From contig NZ_JABXWT010000002.1 of the NCBI RefSeq assembly GCF_013377785.1, positions 205,505-269,504 on the forward strand: DNA of 64,000 bases, given 5' to 3'. Origin of the DNA: Ruegeria haliotis. Lineage in GTDB: Bacteria; Pseudomonadota; Alphaproteobacteria; Rhodobacterales; Rhodobacteraceae. The translations under genes and the position numbers were made by a program. Under the pieces are notes generated by a model that had not been told where the DNA came from, did not search any database, and saw nothing but the letters and a program-made list of their open reading frames with translations. Below are positions 17,630-26,836 of the stretch, piece by piece (the first letter of the stretch is position 1; each line of letters begins with the position of its first letter).

Positions 17630-18114
17630 CGTAAATCCAACCGCTTCGAGATGCGATCCACTGGAGTACCGTCGCGCAATGGAACGCCATACGCGACTGA
17701 GTAATCTCGAAACCCCATCTTTTCATAGTAACTTAGACCAGACGAGTTATCGGCCCTTATGGTCGCATTGATGGCTTGGAACCCCAACGCGCCCGCCATC
17801 TTGACTGTTTCATTGAACAGAGCACGCCCCACCCCTTTCAGCACCCGCTCAGGGCGCGCAAAGGTGGCGATGTCTGCGCAATCTTCAGGTAACGCCTCAT
17901 GCGTACCCAGCCATTGGAACCCGGCTACGCCCCCTTGATCGTCCAGTGCAACTTGGCAGCAGATCTTGTCCGCCCCATCCAGATAGCTTTGTGCAAACAA
18001 CGGCTCCGAGAACGGAATCTCAAACGCAGTCGTTCCCCCGATAGCGATGATCTGGTTAAGGATGTGGCAAGCCTCGGCCACATCCTCTCGCATCATTGGG
18101 CGGACCGCGATCAT
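17626..18114 (-). CDS. GNAT family N-acetyltransferase
   Basis: This 162-residue acetyltransferase has the phosphinothricin acetyltransferase-like N-terminus VRPMMREDVAEACHILNQI, the acetyl-CoA loop RPERVLKGVGRALFNE (a degenerate R/Q-x-x-G-x-G/A) and the C-terminal SGLSYYEKMGFRDY. The substrate is unknown. It lies two bases downstream of the esterase gene stop on the same strand, in a run of three minus-strand genes (glycosylase, esterase, acetyltransferase) that is probably one transcript. Confidence 0.87.
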   Translation of the reverse strand: MIAVRPMMREDVAEACHILNQIIAIGGTTAFEIPFSEPLFAQSYLDGADKICCQVALDDQGGVAGFQWLGTHEALPEDCADIATFARPERVLKGVGRALFNETVKMAGALGFQAINATIRADNSSGLSYYEKMGFRDYSVAYGVPLRDGTPVDRISKRLDLR

Positions 18115-18116
18115 GG

Positions 18117-18782
18117 TTACAGACTCAGCTTGTCGCGCATGAAGGCCAAGGCAACACTCAGACCATCGGGGGCAATACCGTGACCGGTGCCTTTCATGAC
18201 ATGCGCATAGACTTCCTTGAAACCCGCAGTTTGCAAGGCTTCGGCGGCCTCGGGCAGAGATTGCGGTGGCACCACATCATCGGCATCTCCGTGCACCAAC
18301 AGGATGGGCATCCGGCTGACCACCTCATCCGCCAGCAAATCGGGTTCCAATAGTCGGCCCGAGAAGGCAACGATACCCGCCACAGGGTCCTCGCGGCGCG
18401 GGGCGACGTGCAGACTCATCATTGTGCCTTGGGAAAAGCCAAACAGCACGACCTGTTCCGGCAGAACGTCCTCGTCCACCATCAAAGCGTCGAGGAATGC
18501 GTCGAAATCCGCGACTGCCATTTCCATGCCCCGGTGCGCCTCTTCCTCGGACGAGCCATCGATCCACGGGATCGGGAACCACTGAAACCCATTGGGCATT
18601 CCGGCGATCTGTTCAGGCGCATCGGGGGCTACAAACAGCGTATCTGGCAGATGTTCACCCAAGGGATCGGCCAATCCCAGCAGGTCCGCCCCGTTTGCAC
18701 CATAGCCGTGCACGAACACCACGACCGAGCGTGTATCGCCCGAAACCGGCTCTTTTAGGAGCGCGTTCAAAACCCGTGTCAT
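18117..18782 (-). CDS. Phospholipase/carboxylesterase family alpha/beta hydrolase
   Basis: The 221-residue serine hydrolase has the nucleophile elbow GFSQG (S117), D168 in HGDADDVVP and H201 in GTGHGI, giving a complete catalytic triad. The oxyanion segment is VHGYGANGADL. It matches the small carboxylesterase/lysophospholipase family (YpfH, EstB). Its start overlaps the stop of the glycosylase gene by ATGA. No signal peptide is present, so it is cytoplasmic. Confidence 0.9.
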   Translation of the reverse strand: MTRVLNALLKEPVSGDTRSVVVFVHGYGANGADLLGLADPLGEHLPDTLFVAPDAPEQIAGMPNGFQWFPIPWIDGSSEEEAHRGMEMAVADFDAFLDALMVDEDVLPEQVVLFGFSQGTMMSLHVAPRREDPVAGIVAFSGRLLEPDLLADEVVSRMPILLVHGDADDVVPPQSLPEAAEALQTAGFKEVYAHVMKGTGHGIAPDGLSVALAFMRDKLSL

Positions 18783-19411
18783 CTGATCCCTTCTCTGTCT
18801 TTAGCCACCCGGTAATAGGCCCACAGAACCCGGGCCGCAACCGACCGCCAGGGGGACCAATCTTCTGCCATCTTCCGCAGTTCTTTATCCGTGGGACGCT
18901 TGGGCAGGTCATAGAGAATCCGAGCCGCCTCTTGCAGCGCCAGATCGCCCGGCGCAATCACATCAGCCCGGCCCAGTGAGAACATGGCATAAATCTCTGC
19001 CGTCCAGACTCCGATACCCGGCACTTCGGTCAACACCGTAATGACATCCTCATTAGGGGCGTCGCGTAAGGCTTTGTAATCAATACGCGCATCGGCCAAG
19101 GCCCGTGCATATCGGATTTTCTGACGGCTCAGCCCAACGGCGCGCATATCATCATCCGTGGCCCACATGATCTTGCGAGGCCCAGTCAGTTTCGCATCCT
19201 TCAATCGTTTCCAGATTGCATTGGCCGAGGCGACGCTGACCTGCTGACTGACAATAGCGCTAAGCAGCTGGGCAAACCCGTCTGGGCGACGACGCAACGG
19301 CAATGGGCCTGTCTGCTCCATCGCGTGCGCCAAGCGCGGGCATGTATTGGCCAGCCATTGCGCCCCCTCGGAAACGCAATCCGGCGTTTCGATAATTCGT
19401 CCTACGGTCAT
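18779..19411 (-). CDS. DNA-3-methyladenine glycosylase II-like (HhH-GPD)
   Basis: A 210-residue base-excision glycosylase of the AlkA superfamily. The helix-hairpin-helix is EVPGIGVWTAEIYAMF and the catalytic aspartate lies in VIAPGDLALQ. It lacks the N-terminal AlkA domain and the Ada part, so it is the short form. ATG 19411 with GGAG upstream is preferred; the frame is open to 19537 over the divergent MFS promoter. It removes alkylated purines from DNA. It is coupled to the downstream esterase gene by a 4-base overlap. Confidence 0.88.
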   Translation of the reverse strand: MTVGRIIETPDCVSEGAQWLANTCPRLAHAMEQTGPLPLRRRPDGFAQLLSAIVSQQVSVASANAIWKRLKDAKLTGPRKIMWATDDDMRAVGLSRQKIRYARALADARIDYKALRDAPNEDVITVLTEVPGIGVWTAEIYAMFSLGRADVIAPGDLALQEAARILYDLPKRPTDKELRKMAEDWSPWRSVAARVLWAYYRVAKDREGIR

Positions 19412-19508
19412 GCGTTCTCCGGTTTGTAGCACAGGCCGCACGTTAGGCGCCTTTGTCGCATATGCAACCCGCTTGTGTGCAACCGTTTTCGCCGATACGC
19501 ATACGCGC

Positions 19509-20735
19509 ATGACAATGACCACCGCCACCCCGGACAATTCTCAGGCCAAACGCAATGTCGCCGTTCTGGTCGCTGCGCAATCTATTCTTGGGGCGCAAAT
19601 GCCGATGATTTTCATCGTCGGCGGTCTGGCCGGGCAGTCACTGGCAAGCAATCCGTGCCTTGCAACCCTGCCCATTTCGCTGATCGTTCTGGGATCGATG
19701 CTGGCGGCGACACCGATCTCGGCCATCATGCAAAAATGGGGACGTCGCGCCGGTTTTCTGGTCGGTGCAACTGCCGGCGCCTGTGGCGGGCTTGTCGGTG
19801 CATACGGTTTGTTTTTAGGATCTTTCCCGGTGTTCCTGCTGGGCAGCCTGTTGACCGGCATATACATGAGCGCACACGGCTTCTACCGCTTCGCCGCCGC
19901 CGACACCGCATCGGACAATTTCCGCCCCAAAGCGATTTCCTATGTCATGGCGGGCGGATTGGCAGCCGCGATCATCGGGCCTCAGATCGTCAAACTGACC
20001 TCGACAGCCTATGTCATTCCATTTCTCGGCACGTATATCGCAGTGATCGCGTTGAACGTGTTCGGCTCGGCTCTGTTCTTCTTTCTCGACATTCCGACAC
20101 CGCCAAAACCGGCAGCGGATGCACCAAAGGGTCGGTCGCGTCTGGAGTTGTTGAAGACCCCGCGGATCGCCGTTGCGATCATTTGCGCCATGGTGTCTTA
20201 CGCGTTGATGAACTTGGTGATGACCTCGACACCGCTGGCCGTTGTTGGCTGTGGGTTCACCCCCAATGACGCAGCTGATGTCGTTACAACCCACGTGTTG
20301 GCGATGTATGTACCCAGCTTTTTCACCGGTCATCTGATTGCGCGGTTCGGCGTCGAAAAGATCATGGCACTCGGTTTGGTTATCCTGGCCGGGGCGGGTG
20401 TGGTGGCGTTGCAGGGCGTCGACTTGGGCAACTTCTTCATCGCTCTGATATTGCTGGGCGTTGGCTGGAACTTTGGCTTTATCGGTGCGACCAGCATGCT
20501 CGCCGCCTCGCACGAAATCCACGAGCGTGGACGGATGCAAGGTCTGAACGATCTGCTGGTGTTCGGCGGTGTAACCGTTGCGTCGCTGGCCTCTGGCGGC
20601 TTGATGAACTGTTCGGGCGGCTCTCCGGTCGAGGGATGGACTGCTGTGAACCTGGCGATGATCCCCTTGCTAACGCTGGCAGGTGGCGCCCTTCTGTGGC
20701 TGGTGTTGCGACCCACAGATCAAGAAACGGTTTGA
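19509..20735 (+). CDS. MFS transporter
   Basis: This protein of about 408 residues has around 12 hydrophobic segments and the loop 2-3 motif KWGRRAGFLVG, a fair match to the MFS signature GxxxDRxGRR. It resembles the roseobacter MFS permeases of unknown cargo (YxxS-like). ATG 19509 and ATG 19515 are both possible; the long upstream frame from 19347 overlaps the divergent glycosylase gene and is not credible. It is divergently transcribed from the glycosylase gene and converges with the squalene/phytoene synthase-like gene. Confidence 0.85.
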   Translation: MTMTTATPDNSQAKRNVAVLVAAQSILGAQMPMIFIVGGLAGQSLASNPCLATLPISLIVLGSMLAATPISAIMQKWGRRAGFLVGATAGACGGLVGAYGLFLGSFPVFLLGSLLTGIYMSAHGFYRFAAADTASDNFRPKAISYVMAGGLAAAIIGPQIVKLTSTAYVIPFLGTYIAVIALNVFGSALFFFLDIPTPPKPAADAPKGRSRLELLKTPRIAVAIICAMVSYALMNLVMTSTPLAVVGCGFTPNDAADVVTTHVLAMYVPSFFTGHLIARFGVEKIMALGLVILAGAGVVALQGVDLGNFFIALILLGVGWNFGFIGATSMLAASHEIHERGRMQGLNDLLVFGGVTVASLASGGLMNCSGGSPVEGWTAVNLAMIPLLTLAGGALLWLVLRPTDQETV

Positions 20736-20741
20736 TGCCAG

Positions 20742-21524
20742 TCACCAACGCCCTGTAGCTGCGGTCCACATCAGCGACAGCCTTCGACGTATCTCGCCCT
20801 GCGCCAAAGCGCCTGCAGCAACCCGTTCCGGACGCGCCACGACCTGTTTCAATATCCATTCAGCCTGCCATCCGGTATAAAGCGCCGGGCGAGCTTGCTC
20901 TGATACCGCAGCACGGTTCGCTTTAGCAGATGTCAGCCTGTCGAGCGCTTTTTGAGCCAACTTCTGTACGCCCTCTGGTGTTCCATCCAGCAAAGGGATG
21001 CGCCCACGCGCTTCAAGATCAGGGATGGCACGGAGCCAGTTTGCAACGCCAACGCCATAACCGAAATCCCGCAAGACATCCTCGTCCGCCTCACCCAGAG
21101 CTTGCGCTGACGCAGCAAACAGCGACCCCGCACTGAGATTGATATAGGCGTCGAAATGATCCTGATCCTCAAACGGATCGCGATAAATATCCCAACGCCG
21201 CACAGCCACGTATTCGTCCAGTTTCTCTGCCAGATGCGGCGATAGAACCCGTGACAGCGGTGTCACCACCTCGTGCCGACGCACGGTTGGTCCCTGAGCA
21301 ATTTCCTGCAGCGCATCACGCCACCATTGCAGACGCATCTCGGCAATCATTGCCTCTTGCGTGACCCATGGCGCACGGGCAACCTCGACGTTCAACGCAT
21401 AGATCGGAAACAGCACCGCGCGCGCGGGCACAGGGGCTGCCATGGCGGCCAGAAAACGGTCCGGATCGGCACGATGCACCAGCGCGGCGCAGGCTTTGAC
21501 GTCATCGTCAAAGGCAACGCTCAC
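20742..21524 (-). CDS. Squalene/phytoene synthase-like protein (NDUFAF6-type)
   Basis: The 260-residue protein belongs to the squalene/phytoene synthase superfamily. It has VEVARAPWVTQEAMIAEMRL with RLQWWRDAL, and FGYGVGVANWLRAIPDL, which corresponds to the helix with the second Asp-rich motif. The first DxxxD motif is not intact (RRWDIYRDPFED). This divergence is typical of the NDUFAF6-like branch rather than of true carotenoid enzymes. The start is GTG at 21524, overlapping the cimA stop in a GTGA junction; an upstream in-frame ATG at 21569 lies inside cimA. No carotenoid or hopanoid genes adjoin it, so prenyl transfer activity should not be assumed. Confidence 0.72.
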   Translation of the reverse strand: MSVAFDDDVKACAALVHRADPDRFLAAMAAPVPARAVLFPIYALNVEVARAPWVTQEAMIAEMRLQWWRDALQEIAQGPTVRRHEVVTPLSRVLSPHLAEKLDEYVAVRRWDIYRDPFEDQDHFDAYINLSAGSLFAASAQALGEADEDVLRDFGYGVGVANWLRAIPDLEARGRIPLLDGTPEGVQKLAQKALDRLTSAKANRAAVSEQARPALYTGWQAEWILKQVVARPERVAAGALAQGEIRRRLSLMWTAATGRW

Positions 21525-23158
21525 TCTGCAGCAGCCTTCTGAGGCCCGCAATCGCGCACCAGTTTCCACTGGATTGCATCCAGCAACGCCTCAAATGACG
21601 CATCCACTATGTTCGCACTAACGCCCACAGTGGACCAGCGCCGCCCCTGCCCGTCTTCACTGTCAATGATGACACGCGTAACCGCCTCGGTCCCGCCCTG
21701 GGTTATGCGAACTTTGAAATCGACCAGATGCATGTCGTCCAGTATCCGGGAGTATTGTCCCAAATCTTTGGACAGAGCCTTGGCCAAAGCGTTAACCGGC
21801 CCCCGGTCACTACCGCTCCCGTCTAGTGACTCGCTAACTGATAGCTTCTTTTCGCCATCGACCTTCACAACGACTACGGCCTCGGACAGGCTGACCATCT
21901 TGTTATACTTGTTCTTGCGCCGTTCAACGGTGACCTTGTAGCGTTTGACCTCGAAGAACTGCGGCAATTGCCCCAACTCGTCCCGCGCCAACAGCTCGAA
22001 ACTGGCCTGCGCCGTGTCATAGGAATAGCCCTCGGCCTCGCGCTGCTTGATCCGCTCCAGAATACGTCCCAAAGCCGGGTTACCTGCATCCACTGTCAGC
22101 CCGGCTTCGGTCAGACGTTTGCGCAAGTTCGACTGTCCAGCCTGGTTCGACATCGGAATGATGCGCGCATTGCCGACAGTGGCCGGGTCAACATGCTCGT
22201 AGGTCGTGGGGTCCTTGAGGATCGCACTGGCATGCAGCCCCGCCTTATGCGCAAAGGCCGACGCCCCGACATAGGCTGACTGCTTTCTGGGCACCCGGTT
22301 CAGAATGTCGTCCAGCATCCGACTGATCCTGGTTAGCCCCGCAAGGCTCTCGCGGTTGACCCCTATTTCGAATTGCGAAGCATAAGGTTGTTTCAGCAAC
22401 AAGGTTGGGATCAACGCCGTCAGGTTCGCATTGCCGCAGCGCTCACCCAAACCGTTCAGCGTTCCCTGAATCTGTCGCGCCCCAGCATCGACTGCTGCCA
22501 GAGAGCACGCCACAGCGTTTTCAGTGTCGTTATGGGTATGAATACCCAACCGGTCGCCAGGCAGCCCGGCCGCGATCAGGTCCGAGACGATGCGCCCGAC
22601 TTCTGCAGGCAACGCGCCACCATTCGTGTCGCACAATACAACCCATCGCGCGCCAGCATCCAAGGCCGCGCGACAAACCTGAACCGCGTATTCAGGATTA
22701 TCCTTGTAGCCGTCAAAGAAATGCTCGGCATCAAACAGGGCCTCACGCCCCTGCGCCACTACATGCGCAACCGAGGCCCGAACGTTTTCAGTATTCTCGT
22801 CTAACGATATGCCAAGCGCCTGCGTGACATGATAGTCATGCGATTTACCCACCAGACACACCGCCTGCGTGCCCGCATTCATCACAGCAGCCAACACATC
22901 GTCATTCTCTGCCGACCGCCCCGACCGTTTGGTCATGCCAAATGCCGTCAGCCGGGCTGTGGTCTTGAGTGCAGCCTCAAAAAACGCGCTGTCGGTCGGA
23001 TTTGCACCCGGCCATCCGCCTTCGATGTAATCAACTCCCAACTCATCCAGAGCTTGCGCAATCTGCACTTTCTCGGCCGTCGAAAACTGCACGCCCTGTG
23101 TCTGCTGCCCGTCGCGCAGCGTGGTGTCATAGAGGTAGAGGCGTTCCTTGGTCATCAT
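21521..23158 (-). CDS. cimA: Citramalate synthase
   Basis: The 545-residue enzyme starts LYLYDTTLRDGQQTQGVQFS, the HMGL-like TIM-barrel signature. It has the metal-binding HTHNDTENAVACSLAA and a C-terminal LeuA dimerisation/allosteric domain (from about residue 400, KYNKMVSLSEAVVVVKVDG). It condenses pyruvate and acetyl-CoA to (R)-citramalate, a route to 2-oxobutanoate for isoleucine. 2-Isopropylmalate synthase-like activity is the main alternative, but the length and the DTTLRDGQQT start match CimA. It follows cysS on the same strand, and its stop overlaps the next gene's GTG. Confidence 0.9.
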   Translation of the reverse strand: MMTKERLYLYDTTLRDGQQTQGVQFSTAEKVQIAQALDELGVDYIEGGWPGANPTDSAFFEAALKTTARLTAFGMTKRSGRSAENDDVLAAVMNAGTQAVCLVGKSHDYHVTQALGISLDENTENVRASVAHVVAQGREALFDAEHFFDGYKDNPEYAVQVCRAALDAGARWVVLCDTNGGALPAEVGRIVSDLIAAGLPGDRLGIHTHNDTENAVACSLAAVDAGARQIQGTLNGLGERCGNANLTALIPTLLLKQPYASQFEIGVNRESLAGLTRISRMLDDILNRVPRKQSAYVGASAFAHKAGLHASAILKDPTTYEHVDPATVGNARIIPMSNQAGQSNLRKRLTEAGLTVDAGNPALGRILERIKQREAEGYSYDTAQASFELLARDELGQLPQFFEVKRYKVTVERRKNKYNKMVSLSEAVVVVKVDGEKKLSVSESLDGSGSDRGPVNALAKALSKDLGQYSRILDDMHLVDFKVRITQGGTEAVTRVIIDSEDGQGRRWSTVGVSANIVDASFEALLDAIQWKLVRDCGPQKAAAE

Positions 23159-23176
23159 TCTGGCTCTTTGGCTTGA

Positions 23177-23214
23177 CCGGGCAGCGCCCGGCCCGGGTTG
23201 GGCGTGAAGCGCCC
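23177..23214 (-). promoter_or_regulatory. GC-rich stem-loop cluster between cysS and cimA
   Basis: CCGGGC-AGC-GCCCGG (23177-23191) and GGGCG-tgaag-CGCCC (23200-23214) lie side by side in the 84-base gap. Neither is followed by a T tract. They may stabilise or separate the two transcripts. Confidence 0.4.
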
Positions 23215-23242
23215 GCTCATGGGGCTGGTCGGGCGTTTTCTA

Positions 23243-24817
23243 TTAAGACTCTTTAACCAATTCATCGTAGTGTTTTTTCAAACCCATACGATGTTTCTTC
23301 ATACGATCAAGAGTTTCGGCCCAGTTATCTTCTTTGGTTTTCACAGACATAGTCATGCCCGCACTAGTTCTAACACCACCACCTCGTAGCAGCTTTGATT
23401 CAAGCTCCCACTCATAACCGTCTTTTGTGTCGTTTACGGTGAAACCAAAATGAGGAAAGTCCTTGTCCCTCATTAAATCTGCCCACTTGAAAAGAAGGCC
23501 GCCTTTTTCTTTGTCGCCTGCCTTCATCAAGTCTTTCGCTTTGACTTTGATTTTGGTTCGCAAAGACATCCACTCCGCAACTTCCTCCGCGAAGTACGCT
23601 TTATCCAACTTGCTTTCGTCGACCAGCCAGTCCCCCATCTCAGCTGTTAAAAGCCCCAAGAGGCGAGCCCCAACCAGCAACTCTGCCGCATCCTCTCCAG
23701 ATGCTAGTCGGTGAAGTTCAGCAATGGCTCCCGCAGTGTTCAGGTCATCACTAAGCGCTGCAACGACTGCGGGGGACGCGCTGACAGCGGGCTCAATGCC
23801 TGTTGTCAACGCCCGCCACTTGCGCAACGTCGCTTCGGCCTCCCGCGCCTTCTTCTCGGTCCAATCCATCGGCTTGCGATAATGCGTTTGCAGGAACACA
23901 AACCGGATCACTTCACCCGGTACGCCCTGTTCAAGCAGATCATGAACGGTGAAGAAGTTGCCCAGCGACTTGGACATCTTCTTGCCTTCAACCTGCAACA
24001 TTTCGTTGTGCAGCCACACTTTAGCAAACTCACCATGCGGGTGCGCGCATTTGCTCTGCGCAATCTCATTCTCGTGATGCGGGAACATCAGGTCGTTGCC
24101 ACCGCCATGAATGTCAAAGCTCTCGCCCAACAGCTCATAGCTCATGGCCGAGCATTCGATATGCCAGCCTGGACGGCCCCGACCCCAAGGCGACTCCCAC
24201 CCCGGCAGATCATCGGTCGAGGGTTTCCACAGCACGAAATCCATCGGGTTCTTCTTGTACGGCGCCACCTCGACCCGCGCGCCTGCGATCATGTCATCGA
24301 CCGAGCGGCCCGACAGATTGCCATAGTCCTGTTTCCAGGAATCGACCGCGAACAGCACGTGCCCCTCGGCCGCATAGGCGTGTCCCTTGGCGATCAAATC
24401 CTCAATCATCGCGATCATTTGCGCGATATATTCGGTCGCACGCGGCATTTTATTCGGCTCAAGCGCGCCCAAGGCGCCCATGTCATGCAAATACCAGCCG
24501 ATGGTCTCGTCCGAGCGTTCCTGTACCAACTGTTCCAACGATCCTTCAGCCCCAGCCTGTTTCCGAGACAGGGCGGTTGCGTTGATCTTGTCGTCCACGT
24601 CGGTAAAATTGCGTACATAGGTCACGCGATCTGCGCCATAAACATGGCGCAGCAGCCGGTAGAGCACATCAAACACCACCACAGGCCGCGCGTTGCCCAG
24701 ATGCGCCCGATCATAAACGGTGGGCCCGCAGACATACATCCGCACATTTTCGGGATCAATCGGTACGAAATCTTCCTTCGTCCGCGTCCGTGTGTTGTGC
24801 AGTTTGATCGTCGTCAT
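23243..24817 (-). CDS. cysS: Cysteinyl-tRNA synthetase with atypical C-terminal region
   Basis: The 524-residue enzyme has all catalytic marks of CysRS: zinc/adenylate segment [15 protein letters not shown] (C30, HLGN at 39-42), C222 in [22 protein letters not shown] and KMSKS (280-284). It charges tRNA-Cys in the cytoplasm. ATG 24817 has AGGAGC upstream. From about residue 398 to the end the protein is unlike the usual alphaproteobacterial tail: it is rich in Lys, with stretches such as [17 protein letters not shown] and [14 protein letters not shown]. The DNA there is clearly AT-richer than the rest of the gene. Aminoacylation should be intact since the active site lies in the normal part. 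Confidence 0.93.
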   Translation of the reverse strand: MTTIKLHNTRTRTKEDFVPIDPENVRMYVCGPTVYDRAHLGNARPVVVFDVLYRLLRHVYGADRVTYVRNFTDVDDKINATALSRKQAGAEGSLEQLVQERSDETIGWYLHDMGALGALEPNKMPRATEYIAQMIAMIEDLIAKGHAYAAEGHVLFAVDSWKQDYGNLSGRSVDDMIAGARVEVAPYKKNPMDFVLWKPSTDDLPGWESPWGRGRPGWHIECSAMSYELLGESFDIHGGGNDLMFPHHENEIAQSKCAHPHGEFAKVWLHNEMLQVEGKKMSKSLGNFFTVHDLLEQGVPGEVIRFVFLQTHYRKPMDWTEKKAREAEATLRKWRALTTGIEPAVSASPAVVAALSDDLNTAGAIAELHRLASGEDAAELLVGARLLGLLTAEMGDWLVDESKLDKAYFAEEVAEWMSLRTKIKVKAKDLMKAGDKEKGGLLFKWADLMRDKDFPHFGFTVNDTKDGYEWELESKLLRGGGVRTSAGMTMSVKTKEDNWAETLDRMKKHRMGLKKHYDELVKES

Positions 24818-25123
24818 CGGTCGGGCTCCTAAGAAACAGCAATTGCTTGCGCGTTGGCGCGGGCTTAGCAACTTGTCTCAGGGATGAAAACGAAAGAAAC
24901 CGGCCCGCTTGATTAATCAGCAGGTAATGCAGCAGATAATGATGCAGGTCATCCGGTTCATACCTCATCGCTTACCATGGCATCGACCTCAAGCCAAGAC
25001 TTGAGTTCGCCATCGCAGACAACCCTCACGAACAAGGTATAGGCGACACTGCCGCCGCGAAGCTGATTGACAAATGCCCGCCGCTCTGCCCCATTCTGCG
25101 AAAAGATCATCAGGGGCGTCACC
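24818..25123. other. Divergent intergenic region cysS / aminotransferase
   Basis: About 306 bases separate the two start codons. A 62-codon minus-strand frame (24958-25146) crosses the aminotransferase start and has no recognisable features. Promoters for both genes should lie here; a small inverted repeat CTCAAG...CTTGAG is present near 24990-25006. Confidence 0.4.
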
Positions 25124-26311
25124 ATGGAACTGTCTGAACGCATCACGCAAATAACCGCAGGTGGCAGCGACGGGTGGGATGTGTTCTACCGGGCGCGTCG
25201 GATGGTCAGTGAAGGTCACGCAATATCCGAGCTGACGATTGGTGAACATGACATTCGGACTGATCCGTCAATTCTGCAGGCCATGGACCTGTCGGCCCGG
25301 GATGGGCATACGGGCTATGCCATGGTCCCCGGAACCGACCTGCTGCGCGATACGGTCGCGGCGCGGGTGCAGATGCGCACCGGCGTACCAACCACCCGCC
25401 ACAACGTTCTGATCACGCCCGGCGGCCAGTCCGCCCTGTTTGCGGCGCATGTGGCGGTCTGCGATCCGGGGGATGTTGGCCTGTACCTTGATCCTTACTA
25501 CGCCACCTATCCCGGCACGATCCGGGGCGTTGGCGCCATTGCACGCCCGGTTCAGACCAACGCCGAAGACGCCTTTCAGCCCCGTTCCGAACAGATTGAG
25601 ACCCATGCCGACGGGGCTGTATCGCTGTTGATCAATACACCGAACAACCCAACCGGGGTGGTGTATTCCCGCAAAACAATTGAAGATATTGCCGATCTGT
25701 GCCGCAGACGCGATCTGTGGCTGATCTCGGACGAGGTCTATGACACGCAGGTCTGGCAAGGTGAGCACGTGTCGCCCCGCGCCCTTCCCGGTATGGCCGA
25801 GCGGACATTGGTTGTCGGATCGATGTCCAAGTCCCATGCTATGACTGGCTCGCGTTGTGGTTGGGTCGTTGGCCCGGAAGAGGTAATTGCACATCTGATC
25901 AATCTGGCCACCCATACCACATATGGCGTGCCGGGTTTCATTCAGGACGCGGCAAGTTTCGCATTGAATGCAGGCACCGGGCTTGAGGAAGACATTGCCG
26001 CCCCGTTCCGCCGCCGCCGCGCCCTCGCGCTAGAGACGCTTGCGAAACAGAACATCGTCGGGCTGGTTCCGGCACAAGGCGCGATGTATCTGATGCTGGA
26101 TATCCGCGCGACAGGCCATACTGGCGAAGAGTTTGCCAATGCCTTGCTCGACACCCGTGCTATTGCTGTCATGCCGGGTGAAAGCTTTGGGCAAGCAGCA
26201 GCCGGTCATGTTCGGGTTGCAATGACTGTTGATGACGATCGATTCGCCACAGCTTTGAAAACACTGTGTGAATTTGCGGCAACACTCGCAGGTCGGCGGG
26301 CGGCAGAGTAG
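25124..26311 (+). CDS. Fold-type I PLP-dependent aminotransferase
   Basis: The 395-residue aminotransferase (class I/II) shows LITPGGQSALFAA (PLP phosphate region), NTPNNPTGVVY, ISDEVYDTQVW, and the Schiff-base lysine in VGSMSKSHAMTGSRCGWVVG. A C-terminal arginine in GHVRVAM binds the substrate carboxylate. It probably transaminates an aromatic, branched or acidic amino acid; the sequence does not tell which. ATG 25124 is preferred to the upstream frame start at 25067. It converges with the beta-barrel protein gene with six bases between stops. Confidence 0.88.
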   Translation: MELSERITQITAGGSDGWDVFYRARRMVSEGHAISELTIGEHDIRTDPSILQAMDLSARDGHTGYAMVPGTDLLRDTVAARVQMRTGVPTTRHNVLITPGGQSALFAAHVAVCDPGDVGLYLDPYYATYPGTIRGVGAIARPVQTNAEDAFQPRSEQIETHADGAVSLLINTPNNPTGVVYSRKTIEDIADLCRRRDLWLISDEVYDTQVWQGEHVSPRALPGMAERTLVVGSMSKSHAMTGSRCGWVVGPEEVIAHLINLATHTTYGVPGFIQDAASFALNAGTGLEEDIAAPFRRRRALALETLAKQNIVGLVPAQGAMYLMLDIRATGHTGEEFANALLDTRAIAVMPGESFGQAAAGHVRVAMTVDDDRFATALKTLCEFAATLAGRRAAE

Positions 26312-26317
26312 TCCGGC

Positions 26318-26836
26318 TTAGAACCGAAAAGTTGTGCGCAGATTGAAAACGTTCGAATCCAGACCACCGTTCGACCGGGTCACATCGTTGAAGTTCTGGC
26401 GCAGTGCCTCACCACTGATGACAAAATTCTCACCAATCGGATAGGCAACGCCGATTCCGTAAACGGCCGCCGTATCGCTATTAGCTGAAGTTTCCGCCCG
26501 CGCCGCGCCAATGACCACGTATCCCAGCGCCCCACCGAAATCATATCCGCCGCGCAGTTTAAGGCGCGTCATGCTATCCAGACTGCCTTCATCCTGTCCC
26601 AAGTTCAGGGACAAGCGATTGTACTCAAGCTCACCGCCAAGAACAAAATTGCCAAAGTCGTGATCATATCCAACATGCGGACCGAAACTCGTGTCATTAC
26701 CGCTTGATCCGTTGGGCCCATCGGCATCCGCATATCCAAAGCTGAAACCGGCATAGGCCCCTGTCCAGTCCTCAGCCAAAGCGGGACCGGCACTTGAGAT
26801 CATCACTGAGATAATCAGGACCGAAAGGGGTTTCAT
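26318..26836 (-). CDS. Outer-membrane beta-barrel (porin-like) protein
   Basis: The 172-residue product has a signal peptide (MKPLSVLIISVMISSAG, cleavage after ALA). It then shows WTGAYAGFSFGYADADG, alternating Gly/aromatic strands and a C-terminal phenylalanine (NLRTTFRF), the OmpX/OmpA-like barrel signature. About eight strands would fit this length. Likely an outer-membrane protein of the opacity/Omp25 type; function unknown. ATG 26836 has an upstream TGGTGACG; an upstream in-frame start at 26863 would add only nine residues. Confidence 0.8.
   Translation of the reverse strand: MKPLSVLIISVMISSAGPALAEDWTGAYAGFSFGYADADGPNGSSGNDTSFGPHVGYDHDFGNFVLGGELEYNRLSLNLGQDEGSLDSMTRLKLRGGYDFGGALGYVVIGAARAETSANSDTAAVYGIGVAYPIGENFVISGEALRQNFNDVTRSNGGLDSNVFNLRTTFRF

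Noticed and set aside
20742..21524. Carotenoid or hopanoid cluster
   Set aside because: No other carotenoid or hopanoid gene adjoins and the Asp motif is degenerate.
24958..25146. 62-codon minus-strand frame in the cysS/aminotransferase gap
   Set aside because: Crosses the aminotransferase start and has no recognisable features.
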